In this document: positions 44,519 to 55,852 of the stretch, in pieces | How the letters are laid out: every line of letters starts with the position of its first letter | Numbering within the stretch: position 1 is the first letter of the stretch | The notes under the pieces: model-generated | Seen by the model: only the letters and a program-made list of their open reading frames with translations | The model's database searches: none | Told to the model about the DNA's origin: nothing | Translations under genes and position numbers: made by a program | Source of the DNA: Hawksworthiomyces lignivorus | Taxonomy: Eukaryota > Ascomycota > Sordariomycetes > Ophiostomatales > Ophiostomataceae | Direction of reading: 5' to 3' | NCBI GenBank assembly: GCA_002917075.1 | Contig: NTMA01000083.1 | Coordinates: 62,001 to 126,000 of the forward strand | Length of the DNA: 64,000 nucleotides

Positions 44519-47500
44519 ATGAGCCAATTGGCAAGAAGCCGCCCGTCTGGCCTTGCCCAGTCGTCAACTCTGTGCGCGTCATGCCTCCTCGCGCGGAGCT
44601 TGGCAAGCAGACAACAGCAGCCGCCAATATGGAGCAATTTGAGCAGCAGCGCGCTGCCGCCGTCATCCAATTTTCTTGGGACAAACCGGCGACGCTATGC
44701 AACAGAAGCACCGGCAGGTACCGCAGGGGAACCAGCGCCCGCGACGAAAGCAGCTACGACAGCAACGGCGGCAGGGAAGCATCAAGTAAAGCGCTCCAAG
44801 TCCAAGCCATCAGCAAAGCGAGGCGGTGGCCGAAAAGCGGCTTCCACAAATGGGTCGCGTCAGGCGAGCCAGACGCAGATTAAGCTGTGGCGAGAGACGC
44901 TGGAAGTCGTGAAGAAGCTGGAGATGGCGCAGGGACAGCTGGCTGAGGGCGGCGGGGCAGGTGCAGGCAGCAACAGCAGCGGCAGTCCGGCTAAGCGCAG
45001 TGGAAAGGGCAAGGCGCCTCCTTCGACAAAGAAAGCAAAGGGCAGCGTCTCAGGGAAGGCAGACGCCGCTGCGGCGGCCGACGCGGCGGCGGGGAAGAGC
45101 CCCCATGAGCAGGTCAAGCTGCTGACGAGCGCCCTGTACCTCCTCAAGACCGTCTTGAGCACCCAGGCGCCCAAGGTCCTCGATCCAGAGACTCCGGGCG
45201 GGGGCCCCGATGTCAACGCCAGCACGTCCAAAAAATCGACAAAGAAGAAGCCGCAGAAGAAGAAATCGACCTCGTCGCTCTCTACACCACCACCACCACC
45301 ACCACCACTACTGACGGCGGCGCCAGAGCCCGAAGAAGCAGAAAAGCAAGAGAAAGGGGCCAGCAGCACGGCCGATGACAGCCAGTCGTCCCCTGCAGCC
45401 GTTTCCAAGAAGGCTCTCGCATCGAAGAAGAAGTCGGCTGCTGCTGCTGCTGCTGCGGGCGCAGGCGGCCGCGGGGCCGACGCGTCTGCGGATTCCAGGG
45501 CGAAGCCCTTCGCCTACCTGATGCAGCCGCTCAAGTCGCCGTACCGCGTCAGCAAGGTCAACGCCCGGAACCTGGAGCTCGTGCCCATCGAAGAGAACAA
45601 GCGCCCCGTCCCGAAGCTGCACTACGGCCTCGACCGGGCGCTGTTCAACCCGGGCGTGTACCACCTGCAGGACCCGCGGTCGCGCGTGTACAACTTCGAC
45701 CCGTACCTGGCGACGATCATGCCGCTGCAGGAGTTCGACTTCAACGCGCTGAAGCAGTACGTGACGTCGTCCAAGGACCCGACGCTGATCGCCATCGCGG
45801 CCAAGCACAAGATGAAGTACTCGGGGTCGACGTCGAGCATGACGAGCATGCTGTCGCACTTCCACTACCTGCTGTCGGGGTGGCGGCCGATCAACCCGGC
45901 GCACACGTCGCAGTCGTTCACGCCCGAGTCGCTCAACTTTACGCGCATCATGAAGGCGCCGGCGGCCACGTTCCTGCACTGGAAGGACGGCACGTACGCC
46001 ATCGACGCCGACAAGGAGTTCGACACGGCCAACATCCTCAGCATGCTGGGCAAGTCGATGGAGAAGCTGCTGACGCTGTCCAAGGAGGACTTTGAAAAGT
46101 ACCGCGTGACCAAGTCGCACCAGCTGACCGAGGAGGAGCGCAACGACCCGGAGTCGTTCCACTACACGACCTTTGGCGACTTTATGATGCGGTCGCAGCT
46201 CGACGCCCACGACGCCCGGCTGCCGGGCTCGGGCATGTTCGACCTCAAGACGCGCGCCGTGGTGTCCATCCGCATGGACGCCAAGGAGTTCCACCGCGGC
46301 CTGGGCTACGAGATCCGCAACCGCATCGGCCAGTGGGAGTCGTTTGAGCGCGAGTACTTTGACATGATCCGGTCGGCCTTTCTCAAGTACTCGCTACAGG
46401 TGCGCATGGGCCGCATGGACGGCATCTACGTGGCCTTCCACAACACCCAGCGCATCTTCGGCTTCCAGTACATCAGCGTCAACGAGATGGACCTGGCCCT
46501 GCACGGCAGCGACGACCGCACCCTGGGCGACCGCGAGTTTCTGCTGAGCCTGCACCTGCTCAACGCCGTGCTGGACAAGGCCACGGCGCGCTTTCCCGGC
46601 CGGTCGCTGCGCCTGCACATCGAGACGCGGCCGTCCGAGTCGGCGCCCTTTATGTACATCTTTGCCAAGCCCGTCGACACGCAGGAGATCTCCGAGGTGC
46701 AGGACGCCAACAAGGCGTCCGTGGAGGCGTTTGAGCGCAAGATCCTGGGCATCGTGGCCGACGAGACGGCGGCGGCCGGGAGCGAGGTGGGCAAAGAGCA
46801 GGAGCGCGAGGACGAAGAGGAGGAGGAGGAGCGGGAGCGGGAGCGGGAGCGGGAGCGGCGAGAGCGAGAGGAGGACGAAGAGGACGAGTACGACGACGAC
46901 GGCGCCGAGAGCTTCGACGTGTGGGAGTCGATGCGCCAGAAGGTCGAGGAGACCATGGAGAACGAGGCGCAGGGCATCGAGTCCGTGCGCGAGACCATCG
47001 AGGACGCCCTGGAGCAGAGCGGCCTGCTGCGCGGCCGGTCGCCCGACGAGACGCGGGGCTATGTCGACGCCCTCCTGGAAGCCATCACGCGGCCCGACAC
47101 CGAGGCCGTCGCCGAGACCATCCTCAACGAGGGCGGCCAGGAGAGCATCTCGGAAGCGCTCCCAGGGGCAGAAGAAGAAGTCAACGACGCCGAGTCGCCG
47201 GCCGCGCAGCTCTCCTCGTCCGAGCCGCCAGCCGCTGCTGCAGACGGCGAGGCTCTTCTTTCCGCAGACGCAGACGCAGACGAAGACGCAGACGCAGACG
47301 TGGAGCTGCAGAAAGAGAGCGAGACGTCGTCTCAGCACAGCCAGGAGCCGACGCATATGGCGGTTGGCAACAGCAAGCCGGCCCAGGAGGACGAGAGCAG
47401 CGACGCAGCGTACAGCAGCGAACAAGGCGAATCGAGCGAGACAGACGAGCTGGCCGAAGCGGAGCAGACGTCCACCAGCGACACGTCTGGTGATGCGTCT

Positions 47501-47806
47501 GCACCCGTCGCGCCGTCGCCTTCGGACACGATCTCTCTGAAAGATCTCATCATCAAGCTGGCCGCCCAAGTTGAAGCGTCGAGAGCATCGCCGGTGCGCG
47601 ACTCATCAACCGACGCTGCAGAGCAGGACGACCGAGACGCGGCAGACGACGCGGAGCTCGTCGACGCGCCAAAGAACAAGCGGTTCGAGCGGATCCTGTC
47701 GCAGATGCTGGCGAGCTCCAAGGACGCGGGGCCGGCCGCGAGCAAGCCTGTCGAGCCGGCCGCCAGCGCGACCGCAGAAGCGACGCAGCAAAAGGAGAGT
47801 GCCTCC

Positions 47807-47839
<33 letters not shown>

Positions 47840-48298
47840 ACAGAAACAGCGAGCAGCAGCGCCTCTGCCGATTCGGCCGCTGCAGCTGCCCCCGCGAGAA
47901 GCAGTGAAGACGACGAGGAGGTGCTCGGCATGATCCTGACGATCCGCAACAAGGTCAACGGCCGCTACGTGGTGCGGCCGGAGCGGCTGAACAAGAACGA
48001 CTCGTGGACGGTGGAGTACGCGATCGAGGACATCCAGCCGGCGGTGCGCGTGCGCAGCCTGTACGAGCTCCTCAAGAAGCGGCGCAAGGCCCTGCTGGGG
48101 CCCAAGCAGGCCAAGGTGACGTCGTTTGACCGCGACTTCATGGCGCGCCTGCACCGCATGAGCGCCCAGGGCCGCCGGTTCCGCAAGCTGGAGAACGTGC
48201 GGGCGCGGACCCGGCCGGTGCGCGTGTACGGCGTGGACAAGGACCTGTCGTGGGACGAGGTGTTTGAGAATGCGGACGAGGAGGACGAGGACGCCTGA
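44519..48298 (+). CDS. PET127: Mitochondrial RNA-processing protein Pet127
   Basis: A single exon of 1259 aa. The start is a mitochondrial presequence rich in Arg/Ser without acidic residues, with a likely processing site at 'RRRYA-TE' (~58-63). The Pet127 core spans about 335-740: 'FAYLMQPLKSPYRVSKVNAR', 'LHYGLDRALFNPGVYHLQDP', 'YNFDPYLATIMPLQEFDFN', 'TFLHWKDGTYAID', 'FDLKTRAVVSIRMD', 'YEIRNRIGQWESFEREYFDM' and 'VAFHNTQRIFGFQYIS'. The 'FDLKTRAV' and upstream Asp residues fit its described PD-(D/E)XK nuclease-like fold. In yeast it aids 5'-end processing and turnover of mitochondrial transcripts at the inner membrane. Between ~770 and 1110 lies a long acidic, low-complexity region, then a conserved-looking end ('GMILTIRNKVNGRYVVRPE', 'TSFDRDFMARLHRMSAQGR'). 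It is longer than yeast Pet127 (~800 aa) because of the two disordered parts. Confidence 0.93.
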
Positions 48299-48880
48299 TT
48301 TCACGTCTCAAAGGGGGGGGAGGGGGGAGGGGGCCTACGAAAGATATCTCTACACAACCAAAAAAGGAGGCCAGAGAGGCAAGTCTGCGCAGCAGCAGCA
48401 TGTACATGTAATACTTATGAACGTTCAAGTAAAAGAACACACTGTAACATTAGACGACAAAACGGGGAATCTGGAATAAGGCACACTTCTCAAAAATTAG
48501 TTGGATATGTATAACAAGCATCAAATGGGTTAGATTAGCATGAGCTAAAAGAAAAAGAAAGAAAAAAAAGGAGAAAAAGCATGAAATCGGCAACTCTCTA
48601 TTAGATAAATACAGCATAGAATTTACGAAGCTATTAAGAGGTTTACAAGTTTAATGAGCAGAGCTGTCGCAAACTGTTAGCGCCTGATTTAAAGCCCCAG
48701 GCTGACTCCACTCGGGACACAGAAAGCTTAACTCAACTTCCCGCGACCCCAAGAGACCTGCAACCACGTCGTCGCTTGGCGGCTGCATATACGTAAGATG
48801 TCTTGAATTCTTGCATCCAGGTTCATCCCCTTCCAGCCTCGATGCGCTCTCATATCCTTGCATCATATTGAGTGGTTCCA
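48299..48880. other. Intergenic region
   Basis: G-rich run just after PET127, then AT-rich DNA. Holds the promoter of the zinc-cluster gene. A minus-strand frame at 48651-48914 is unsupported. Confidence 0.45.
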
Positions 48881-50652
48881 ATGGACCTTCCTGTCCGAAA
48901 GCACCCAGGGCCACGGCTCTACCATAGAAAGTCCCGCCTTGGGTGCCTCCGCTGCAAAGCGCGGCGTGTCAAAGTATGTAAGAGTATTCGCTGTACTTCT
49001 CATTTACTAGCTTAGATATTGGTTCCTTTTGATCAACTGACCGCCAGTGCGATGAAAAACGGCCAGTCTGCTCGGGATGCAGCCGGCACTTGGTGGAATG
49101 CGTCTATCCCGATCCTGTCGCTGAGAGTGGAGGCAGCAGAGGCGCCCGTGAAGTCCAGGGGGCCAGCAGTCGAAATTCGCGGAGAAGCCGCAAGAGCAGG
49201 GCGGCTGCCGCCACCACGACGGGCCCGAGTAACGATGCCGAGCCCGGTGCGGCAACCGGCGGCAGCGGTTACCATGTGGACACGACGTCACCGAGCGGCG
49301 ACGAGGGTGCCGACGCCGACGCGGCCCTAGCGCTGCCCGAGTCGCGCGACCGGCGGCTGACGGAGCTGCGCCTGCTGCACCACTACCTGCTTCTGCAGAG
49401 CCAGACGTTCCAGCAGTCGCTGGCGCTGGACGGCGGCGGGGCCAGCGACGGCGGGGCCAGCGGCGAGAGGAGCCCTTTTATCTGGTCGGTCACCCTGATC
49501 CAGAAGGCGTTCCAGCACGACGGCATCCTGTATGCGATGCTGGCGCACTCGGCGCTGAGCATCTGGGTGAGTAACGCCGGCGGGGCGCGCGACGCGCAGG
49601 TGCGGGCTGCCCACCGCCTGCTGCACCAGCAGTACTTGGCCATGGCGCTGCGGGCCCAGCGCCGCGCCGTGGCGGCGCTGACGGCCGTCCCCGCACCGGC
49701 AGCAGCGGCTGCTTCCGTGGCGTCGCCCGCGGTGTTTGAGGGACCTGCGATGTCTACGGCGCCTGCCTCGCCTGCGCCGCCACCCCCACCACTGGCGCCC
49801 GACCTCGCCGACGCCGTCTGCACGGCCAGCCTGCTGCTGGTCAACCACAGCTTCGCGCTGGTGCAGACGCTGCCGCTGGACCCGTGGCAGCCGCCGCACG
49901 AGTGGCTGCAGATGGGCCGCGGCGCCATGCAGGTCATGGTGGTCGCTCGCGGTTACCTGCGCGTCGGCGCCGCCGCCGGTGCTGCTACCGGTGCTGCTAC
50001 CGGTGCTAGCGCGAGCGAAGCAAACTACGACAACCGGCCAGACGGGCCCGGCGCCGCGGCGGTGGCAGACGAGAGCGCCGGCGCCGGCACCACCGCCAAC
50101 GGCGACAGCCTGATTGCCAAGCTCGTCGCGTCGCTGCCGCACTTTGACCCGGACGACATGTTCGCGCCGGAGCGCGCCGAGCCTTACATGTGGCTGCTGC
50201 ACAAGGAGGACCGCAGCAACGAGGACGATGGCGACGGCGACGGCGACCTCGATGACGACGACGACGACGACGATTCTAACGACGACGACGGCGATGACGG
50301 CGACGACGCCCTCGAGCCGGGCGAGCTCGAGACGTACCGCCGCACGCTCGCCTACGTCGGCTGGTGCGCCGAGGCCGCCGCGCGGCCCCGCGAGCCCGTC
50401 AACGCGCTCTGCCGCCGGCTGGCCGGTGCCGCCTACTGGTTCCCCAGCGCGCTCGAGGACCTGCTGCGCCGCCGCCGCCCCCGCGCCCTCGTCTGCCTCG
50501 CCCAGTACTTTGCGCTGTGGATCCCCTTTGCCCACCTGTGGATGATGGGGCCCACGGGGCGCCGCCAGGTCGCCGCCATTCGCGCCGCGCTGCCGCCGGC
50601 CTGGCGGCCCAAGCTGGCGCCGCTGCTCGCAGAGCACGGGATACCGCGATGA
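48881..50652 (+). CDS. Zn2Cys6 transcription factor
   Basis: Two exons (48881-48973, 49048-50652) give 565 aa. The zinc cluster is complete only after splicing: Cys22, Cys25, Cys32, Cys39, Cys42, Cys49 (C-x2-C-x6-C-x6-C-x2-C-x6-C), starting 'HRKSRLGCLRCKARRVKCDE'. The intron lies directly before Cys32. The basic residues between Cys25 and Cys32 contact DNA in this family. Residues ~85-460 resemble the fungal-specific regulatory domain of the sterol-uptake-control (Upc2-like) group: 'TELRLLHHYLLLQSQTFQQS', 'QKAFQHDGILYAMLAHSALS', 'AAHRLLHQQYLAMALRAQRR'. An Asp-rich acidic stretch (~390-415) could activate transcription. It is nuclear; the target genes are not indicated. It is the last gene before the NLR island. 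Confidence 0.88.
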
Positions 50653-52075
50653 AAGAGGATGGCCGAGACCAGCGCTAAGCGGAAGGCGGACGAGAGAAAA
50701 GGCCACCTACCATTAATTCGCAGAGAGTTCAGCAGAGACACTACCCAGCATCTATCAGAAGAGTTAGCATATCAAAGATGGCGACGTACCTTCGCCCCTG
50801 ACAAGAGTTCAGCGCGGCTCAAGACTGCCAATCCTTATACCAGTACAAAATTTACACGTACAGACACAATAGTGAAGTTGAGCAGTATGATTAAGCCCGG
50901 TAGCAAGAGATTGACCGGGACCGAGAAGTCGTAGATACCCGTACCAACCTTTCCTCTAGCCTGAACACTGCGTTGATTCCACGAACAATGAAGCATAAAG
51001 GAGCACAGCCACATCATCAACAATAACCACCGAACAAAACACAGCACCGACTGCATCTACGATCTATTCAGATTCTTTTTTATTCCGTTTACTATGCTTA
51101 CTCCATCAAGATGGATACAAAAGGCCAAGGACCTCCGCCTCGGTTTTCCATCGCGGCCACATCTAGAACAAAGCAGCTCCAGTCTAATTCTCTTCTAAAG
51201 AAAAGCGGCACAGCAGGAAAGCAGACAAAAGAAGCAGGTCTTCCAACCAAAAAAAAATCTCTGCGAAGCAGTATACCTGGCAGCAAGTGCTCGCCGTCAA
51301 GTTATCCTGCCTACTGGTACGTCGCCCTCGTAGAGACGCATCGCAATTAGAAAATGTGTGTGCTCACTCTTGTCCTATATCCTTGCGGGCATGAATTTGA
51401 CGAGTGGGACGAGTGTGAAACACGTCAGAGGAAAGACTGCCCCTCATACGATGAGGACAATGATGATATAGCGTCTATTGCGACTCGATTGTGTCCTATC
51501 TGTGTTGGCGATCTCACTCCGCCTAACACTCCATAGGATACTGATTCGTCGTCAAGGCGAGAGGTTAACTTCTATTTCAGCCTTCTGCCTTTATGCGGCC
51601 ATCTGTTGCTATAAATCCTCTTTCTTGTCTCACAAAGACCACCGATCCTGTCAGCTGCCTTTGCTTTACCCTATCTATTTCCCACAGTCTCTGCATTACT
51701 ATATCCGAGTTATCGTACTTGAGATCATTCCTCTTTCTACCCATTTCAGTGAGACAGAGAAAATAGCATAGCTATATATACAGTTATGAGCAAAAGTTCC
51801 TCTAAAACTAATATCCATCTCTTTTTGGGGCTACCCCATAGTTTTATTAAACCTAAACGAGCACTGTATACCCAATCAATTATGAGGTGGCATGTTTCTG
51901 AACTTGGACTATGGAGCGTCTTCTTGAAGGTGCTGGAATATTCACCTAAGCCGAATCAAAAGTATAAATTTGCCGTAGCCCCTTGGACCCATATAAGGGC
52001 GAAGGGAAATAATTAATACTTCATTCTTTTCTTCTATATATATATTTTCTAAATGATTTAAAGTTTTAAGTTGTC
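50653..52075. other. AT-rich spacer left of the NLR gene
   Basis: Base composition drops towards AT relative to the genes at the left. A possible 60-codon gene lies at 51354-51536 and is listed separately. Frames at 50659-50934 and 51786-52016 show no features. The 51.7-52.07 kb part looks like decayed DNA; no intact transposon ends were found. Confidence 0.45.
51354..51536 (+). CDS. Possible small Cys-rich protein
   Basis: 60 aa from an ATG in a good fungal context (AAAATG). The pattern MC-x8-CGH ... C ... C ... CPxC resembles small fungal proteins with a start 'MC...CGH' and scattered Cys that could bind a metal. Acidic, no signal peptide. It is too short to judge by codon use, and it may be a piece of a larger spliced or broken gene. 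Confidence 0.35.
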   Translation: MCVLTLVLYPCGHEFDEWDECETRQRKDCPSYDEDNDDIASIATRLCPICVGDLTPPNTP

Positions 52076-55000
52076 TCACCATGGTTCTGCCGAGAACTGG
52101 AAGATCAACACTCGCCCCGACGAACAGCCGAGGGCGATGGCCGCTCTTGTGACGGCCGAACATACCGGCCGAAACTCTGACGGCAGCCACAGCAAGTTTT
52201 CCGAATTCCAAGTGATCCATGCACCATTTGCGCTGATGCCATAGCCTCGGTAACAAGGCGGCAGAGCGGGTTGAAGATGCTTGGTGTTCGAGGTTGATAA
52301 AGAAAATGGGTCAAGAATAATATTAGTATCAGCATAAAGACAAGAGCTTATATCGAACGATAAAGAATGAGTAGTCCTGTTTATATTAAGTGTTTGGCGG
52401 CACTGGCCTGTGGCCGCGTCCCAGAGCTTGATGGTCTTGTCGTCAGAAGCCGAAGCAAGCAGTGAGCCGTTAGGCGAGAAGGCTACAGCCGTAACCCCAT
52501 GTCTATGGCCCTCGAGCGTTCGGCGGCACTGGCCTGTGGCCGCATCCCAGAGCTTGATGGTCTCGTCCCAAGAAGCCGACGCAAGCAGCGAGCCGTTAGG
52601 CGAGAAGGTTACAGCCGTAATCCAATTATTATGGCCCTCGAGCGTTCGACGACACTGGCCTGTGGCCGCATCCCAGAGCTTGACGGTATTGTCCCAAGAA
52701 GCAGACGCAAGCAGCGAGCCATTAGGTGAGAAGGTTACAGCCGTAACCTCATTGCTATGGCCCTCGAGCGTTCGGCGGCACTGGCCTGTGGCCGCATTCC
52801 AGAGTTTGACGGTCTTGTCGTCAGAAGCCGACGCAAGCAGTGAGCCGTTAGGCGAGAAGGCTACAGCCGTAACCGAACCGCTATGGCCCTCGAGCGTTCG
52901 GCGACACTGGTCTGTGGCCGCATCCCAGAGCTTGACGGTCTTGTCGTCAGCCGACGCAAGCAGTGAGCCGTTATGTGAGAAGGCTACAGCCATAACCGGA
53001 CCGCTATGGCCCTCGAGCGTTCGGCGGCACTGGCCTGTGGCCGCATCCCAGAGCTTGATGGTCTCGTCGCTAGAAGCCGACGCAAGCAGTGAGCCGTTAG
53101 GCGAGAAGGCTACAGCCATAACCCAATCGCTATGGCCTTCGAGCGTTCGGCGGCACTGGCCTGTGGCCGCGTCCCAGAGCTTGACAGTCTCGTCGTAAGA
53201 AGCCGACACGAACAATGAGTCGTTAGACGAAAAGTCTACAGCCGTAACCGGACCGCTATGGCCCTCGAGCGTTCGGCGGCACTGGCCTGTGGCCGCGTCC
53301 CAGAGCTTGACGGTCTCGTCGTCAGAAGCCGACGCAAGCAGTGAGCCGTTAGGCGAGAAGGCTACAGCCGTAACCCCACGGCTATGGCCCTCGAACGTTC
53401 GGCGGCACTGGCCTGTGGCCGCATTCCAGAGTTTGACGGTCTTGTCGTCAGAAGCCGACGCAAGCAGTGAGCCGTTAGGCGAGAAGGCTACAGCCGTAAC
53501 CCCACGGCTATGGCCCTCGAACGTTCGGCGGCACTGGCCTGTGACCACGTCCCAGAGCTTGACGGTATTGTCCCAAGAAGCCGAAGCAAGTAGTGAGCCG
53601 TTAGGCGAGAAGGCTACAGCCGTAACCCCACGACTATGGCCTTCGAGCGTTCGGCGGCACTGGCCTGTGACCACGTCCCAGAGCTTGACGGTCTTGTTGC
53701 TAGAAGCCGAAGCAAGCAGTGAGCCGTTAGGCGAGAAGGCTACAGCCGTAACCCAATCGATATGGCCCTCGAGCGTTTGGCGGTAAGGACTCCAATCGTC
53801 TTCTATGTCCGGTTTGGTTAAAATCCATTTAGGCTCCTCTTTCTTAAAAAAGTGTTTTGTCCAGCTAGAAGCCGGGCTAAACACGAGCGCCGAGGCGTAG
53901 GCCTGAAGGGGATTATTTTCTAAAGCCCACTTAAAGTATAACAAAAAGCGGTATGCATCTTTGATAAAGTGTAATAATTGAACAACATTTGGTTTTTCCT
54001 AAATAACGTTAAAACATGTTTTAAAGAGTGACTTGTATGTAGACTTACTTGTAACAGATGCTGAAGTTTAGACAGTGAAAGCACTCCTTCCGACATGCTT
54101 CTGAGAAGGCTTAAAGACTCGAGCCAATATAAATATTTCTGTTTCAAAAATATATCTACATTGTTATATTCGACCTCTATATTGGATTGTACGAGATGTT
54201 CGATCCAATGAATACATGAATACCGCGCTGCGGCCAATGGATCTATGACTGGTATTCTCATTTGTTCGATAGGAAATCCGGGACGGCCTAAACAATATAT
54301 ATCTCGCTGCAGTGTCTTAGTCATAACTTCAAGTGACCTCGAGAAAATTGTATGGTGCGTATGCTCAGTCCCCCGAGGAAAGATCTCGTAGGATGCTTTT
54401 TCGAGCAGAAAGTCTTTAGCGGATTGATGCACGAAATAAATAACGTTTTCGCGAAGGGTAAGGAACGAGCCACAAAGTTGGATGAACATTGAGAAAGATT
54501 TATCGTTAGAGATATCCTCGGGTATATCAACAAATACTGTCAATTCAGCCAATGTTATAGGTCGATATACGGTGCAGACGACAGCTAATATCTGTTTGTA
54601 AAGCATAGCGTCCACGGAGTCATCAATTTGCTTTACCATTCGTTCGTATAAATCGTCGAGACCCGGCGGGAAATCATGTAATTTCTGACGTGTGTGCCAT
54701 CTTTGGACCCTGGGATGCCCAAGCTCTTGACAAACCAAAGCTACCCAGAGGAAGGTGTCGTTCGCGTGTGAGAATAAGTGATGTTGTACCGCATCCCGAG
54801 TTAGACTATCGTAACCCTTAAGTTGTGTCAAATACCTGACCTTGTTTTGAATATAATTGTTGACCGCGGCCGAGATAGAGTCTTGGTTTAGCTCAAGACA
54901 TAATTTTATATTTTGCGTTACTCTGTTTAACTGTGCCTCAATATTGGGCCAATTACGACAAGAAACCAGCCATTTGACGTACGGGTTAGCGTTTGACTTG

Positions 55001-55852
55001 TCGACGATAAAGGTTAACAGATCGGGCATGCCAAAGAGACACTCATCAAGCGCGTCGATGACTAGATAAGTGGTCTCGCTCTGGGTCTCTAAAATATTAG
55101 CCAGGATGCTCGAGAGAGCCGCCCACGCATTTACGCCCTCGAATACTTGTTTCCCCGCGGTATCGTACTTCTTGCGCACATGTTCGAGGAGAGACCGCCG
55201 CGGTTCGACAAGTGAGTAAATCAAGCCACGTAATACCGAGGTTGCACTGTTGATGCGCGAGTCGGTCGCTTGACAAAAGAAGTAGGACAGAGCGCCGTCG
55301 CCTATCTTCCCTAGTTCGTCAATAATTCCGCAGAGCAACATGGTCTTGCCCTTGCCGGGGTCGCCTTTGACACAGAGCAGCCGGCTGTCTTTGTCATTGC
55401 GCCATCGTTGGAAGTCGGGATTGTCGAGGATCCAGAGATACGAGTCTATTAGCAGGCCGCCTTTGGTCTGCTCGATGCGCCTCTTGTCATCGCGCGGGTC
55501 GGTCACTCGTAAGTCTATCAAACATCTAAGGTCTTCTTTATCGAATGTTAAATTAGTGACTCGATAATAAGTTAAAAGAAGCTAAAATGTTGACTCTATT
55601 AAGTTATATTTACGAGTGGGTTCTGGATTGTATAATAAAATATCATGATTTACCTTTTTCTTCCGAGCTACCTTCCGGATGATTATAGACGTTCTGGATG
55701 ACAGTGCTGTACAAGAGGAAAGGGTACTTAATATCGTGGACGTTTACGAAACTTTTTGTTCACTAAGTAAACTAAAGACGTATTACTAACCCGCTATTGT
55801 GGCCTTGTTGTGCGGTTGCCGAATGTGTATTGTCGTAATACGTCGTTCCCAT
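52076..55852 (-). CDS. NLR-type NACHT-WD40 protein (HET-E/HNWD-like)
   Basis: Four exons (55791-55852, 55654-55706, 54049-55535, 52076-53998) join in frame to 1174 aa. After a ~38-residue Q/N/G-rich N-terminus comes the NACHT module: 'CLIDLRVTDPRDDKRRIEQT', Walker A GDPGKGKT, Walker B 'YLVIDALDEC', then 'FPPGLDDLYERMVKQIDD' and 'YFVHQSAKDFLLEKA', all standard for fungal NLRs. A linker leads to 11 WD40 repeats of 42 residues, nearly identical, and a C-terminal half-conserved tail. Such proteins are STAND ATPases for heterokaryon incompatibility or non-self recognition. No large effector domain (HET, HeLo, PNP) is seen upstream. The gene is AT-richer than neighbours. The short first two exons are my reading and need transcript proof; the two large exons are firm. 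Confidence 0.88.
52394..53776 (-). repeat. Eleven 126-bp tandem repeats coding for WD40 units
   Basis: Eleven tandem units of 126 bp, one of them 3 bp shorter. Each encodes T(L/F)EGH-xxx-(V/I)(T/M)AV-x-FS...LLASAS-xxx-T(V/I)KLW. Between-unit differences concentrate in the three residues after EGH and the three before T(V/I)KLW. High nucleotide identity indicates recent duplication or concerted exchange. Confidence 0.95.

Noticed and set aside
46394..47569. 391-codon minus-strand frame opposite PET127
   Set aside because: Shadow of the acidic and core coding regions; Leu/Val/Arg-rich with no family.
52394..53776. Regular direct repeats, considered as CRISPR or satellite DNA
   Set aside because: Repeats are 126 bp, contiguous, in frame and encode WD40 units, so they are protein repeats in a eukaryote.
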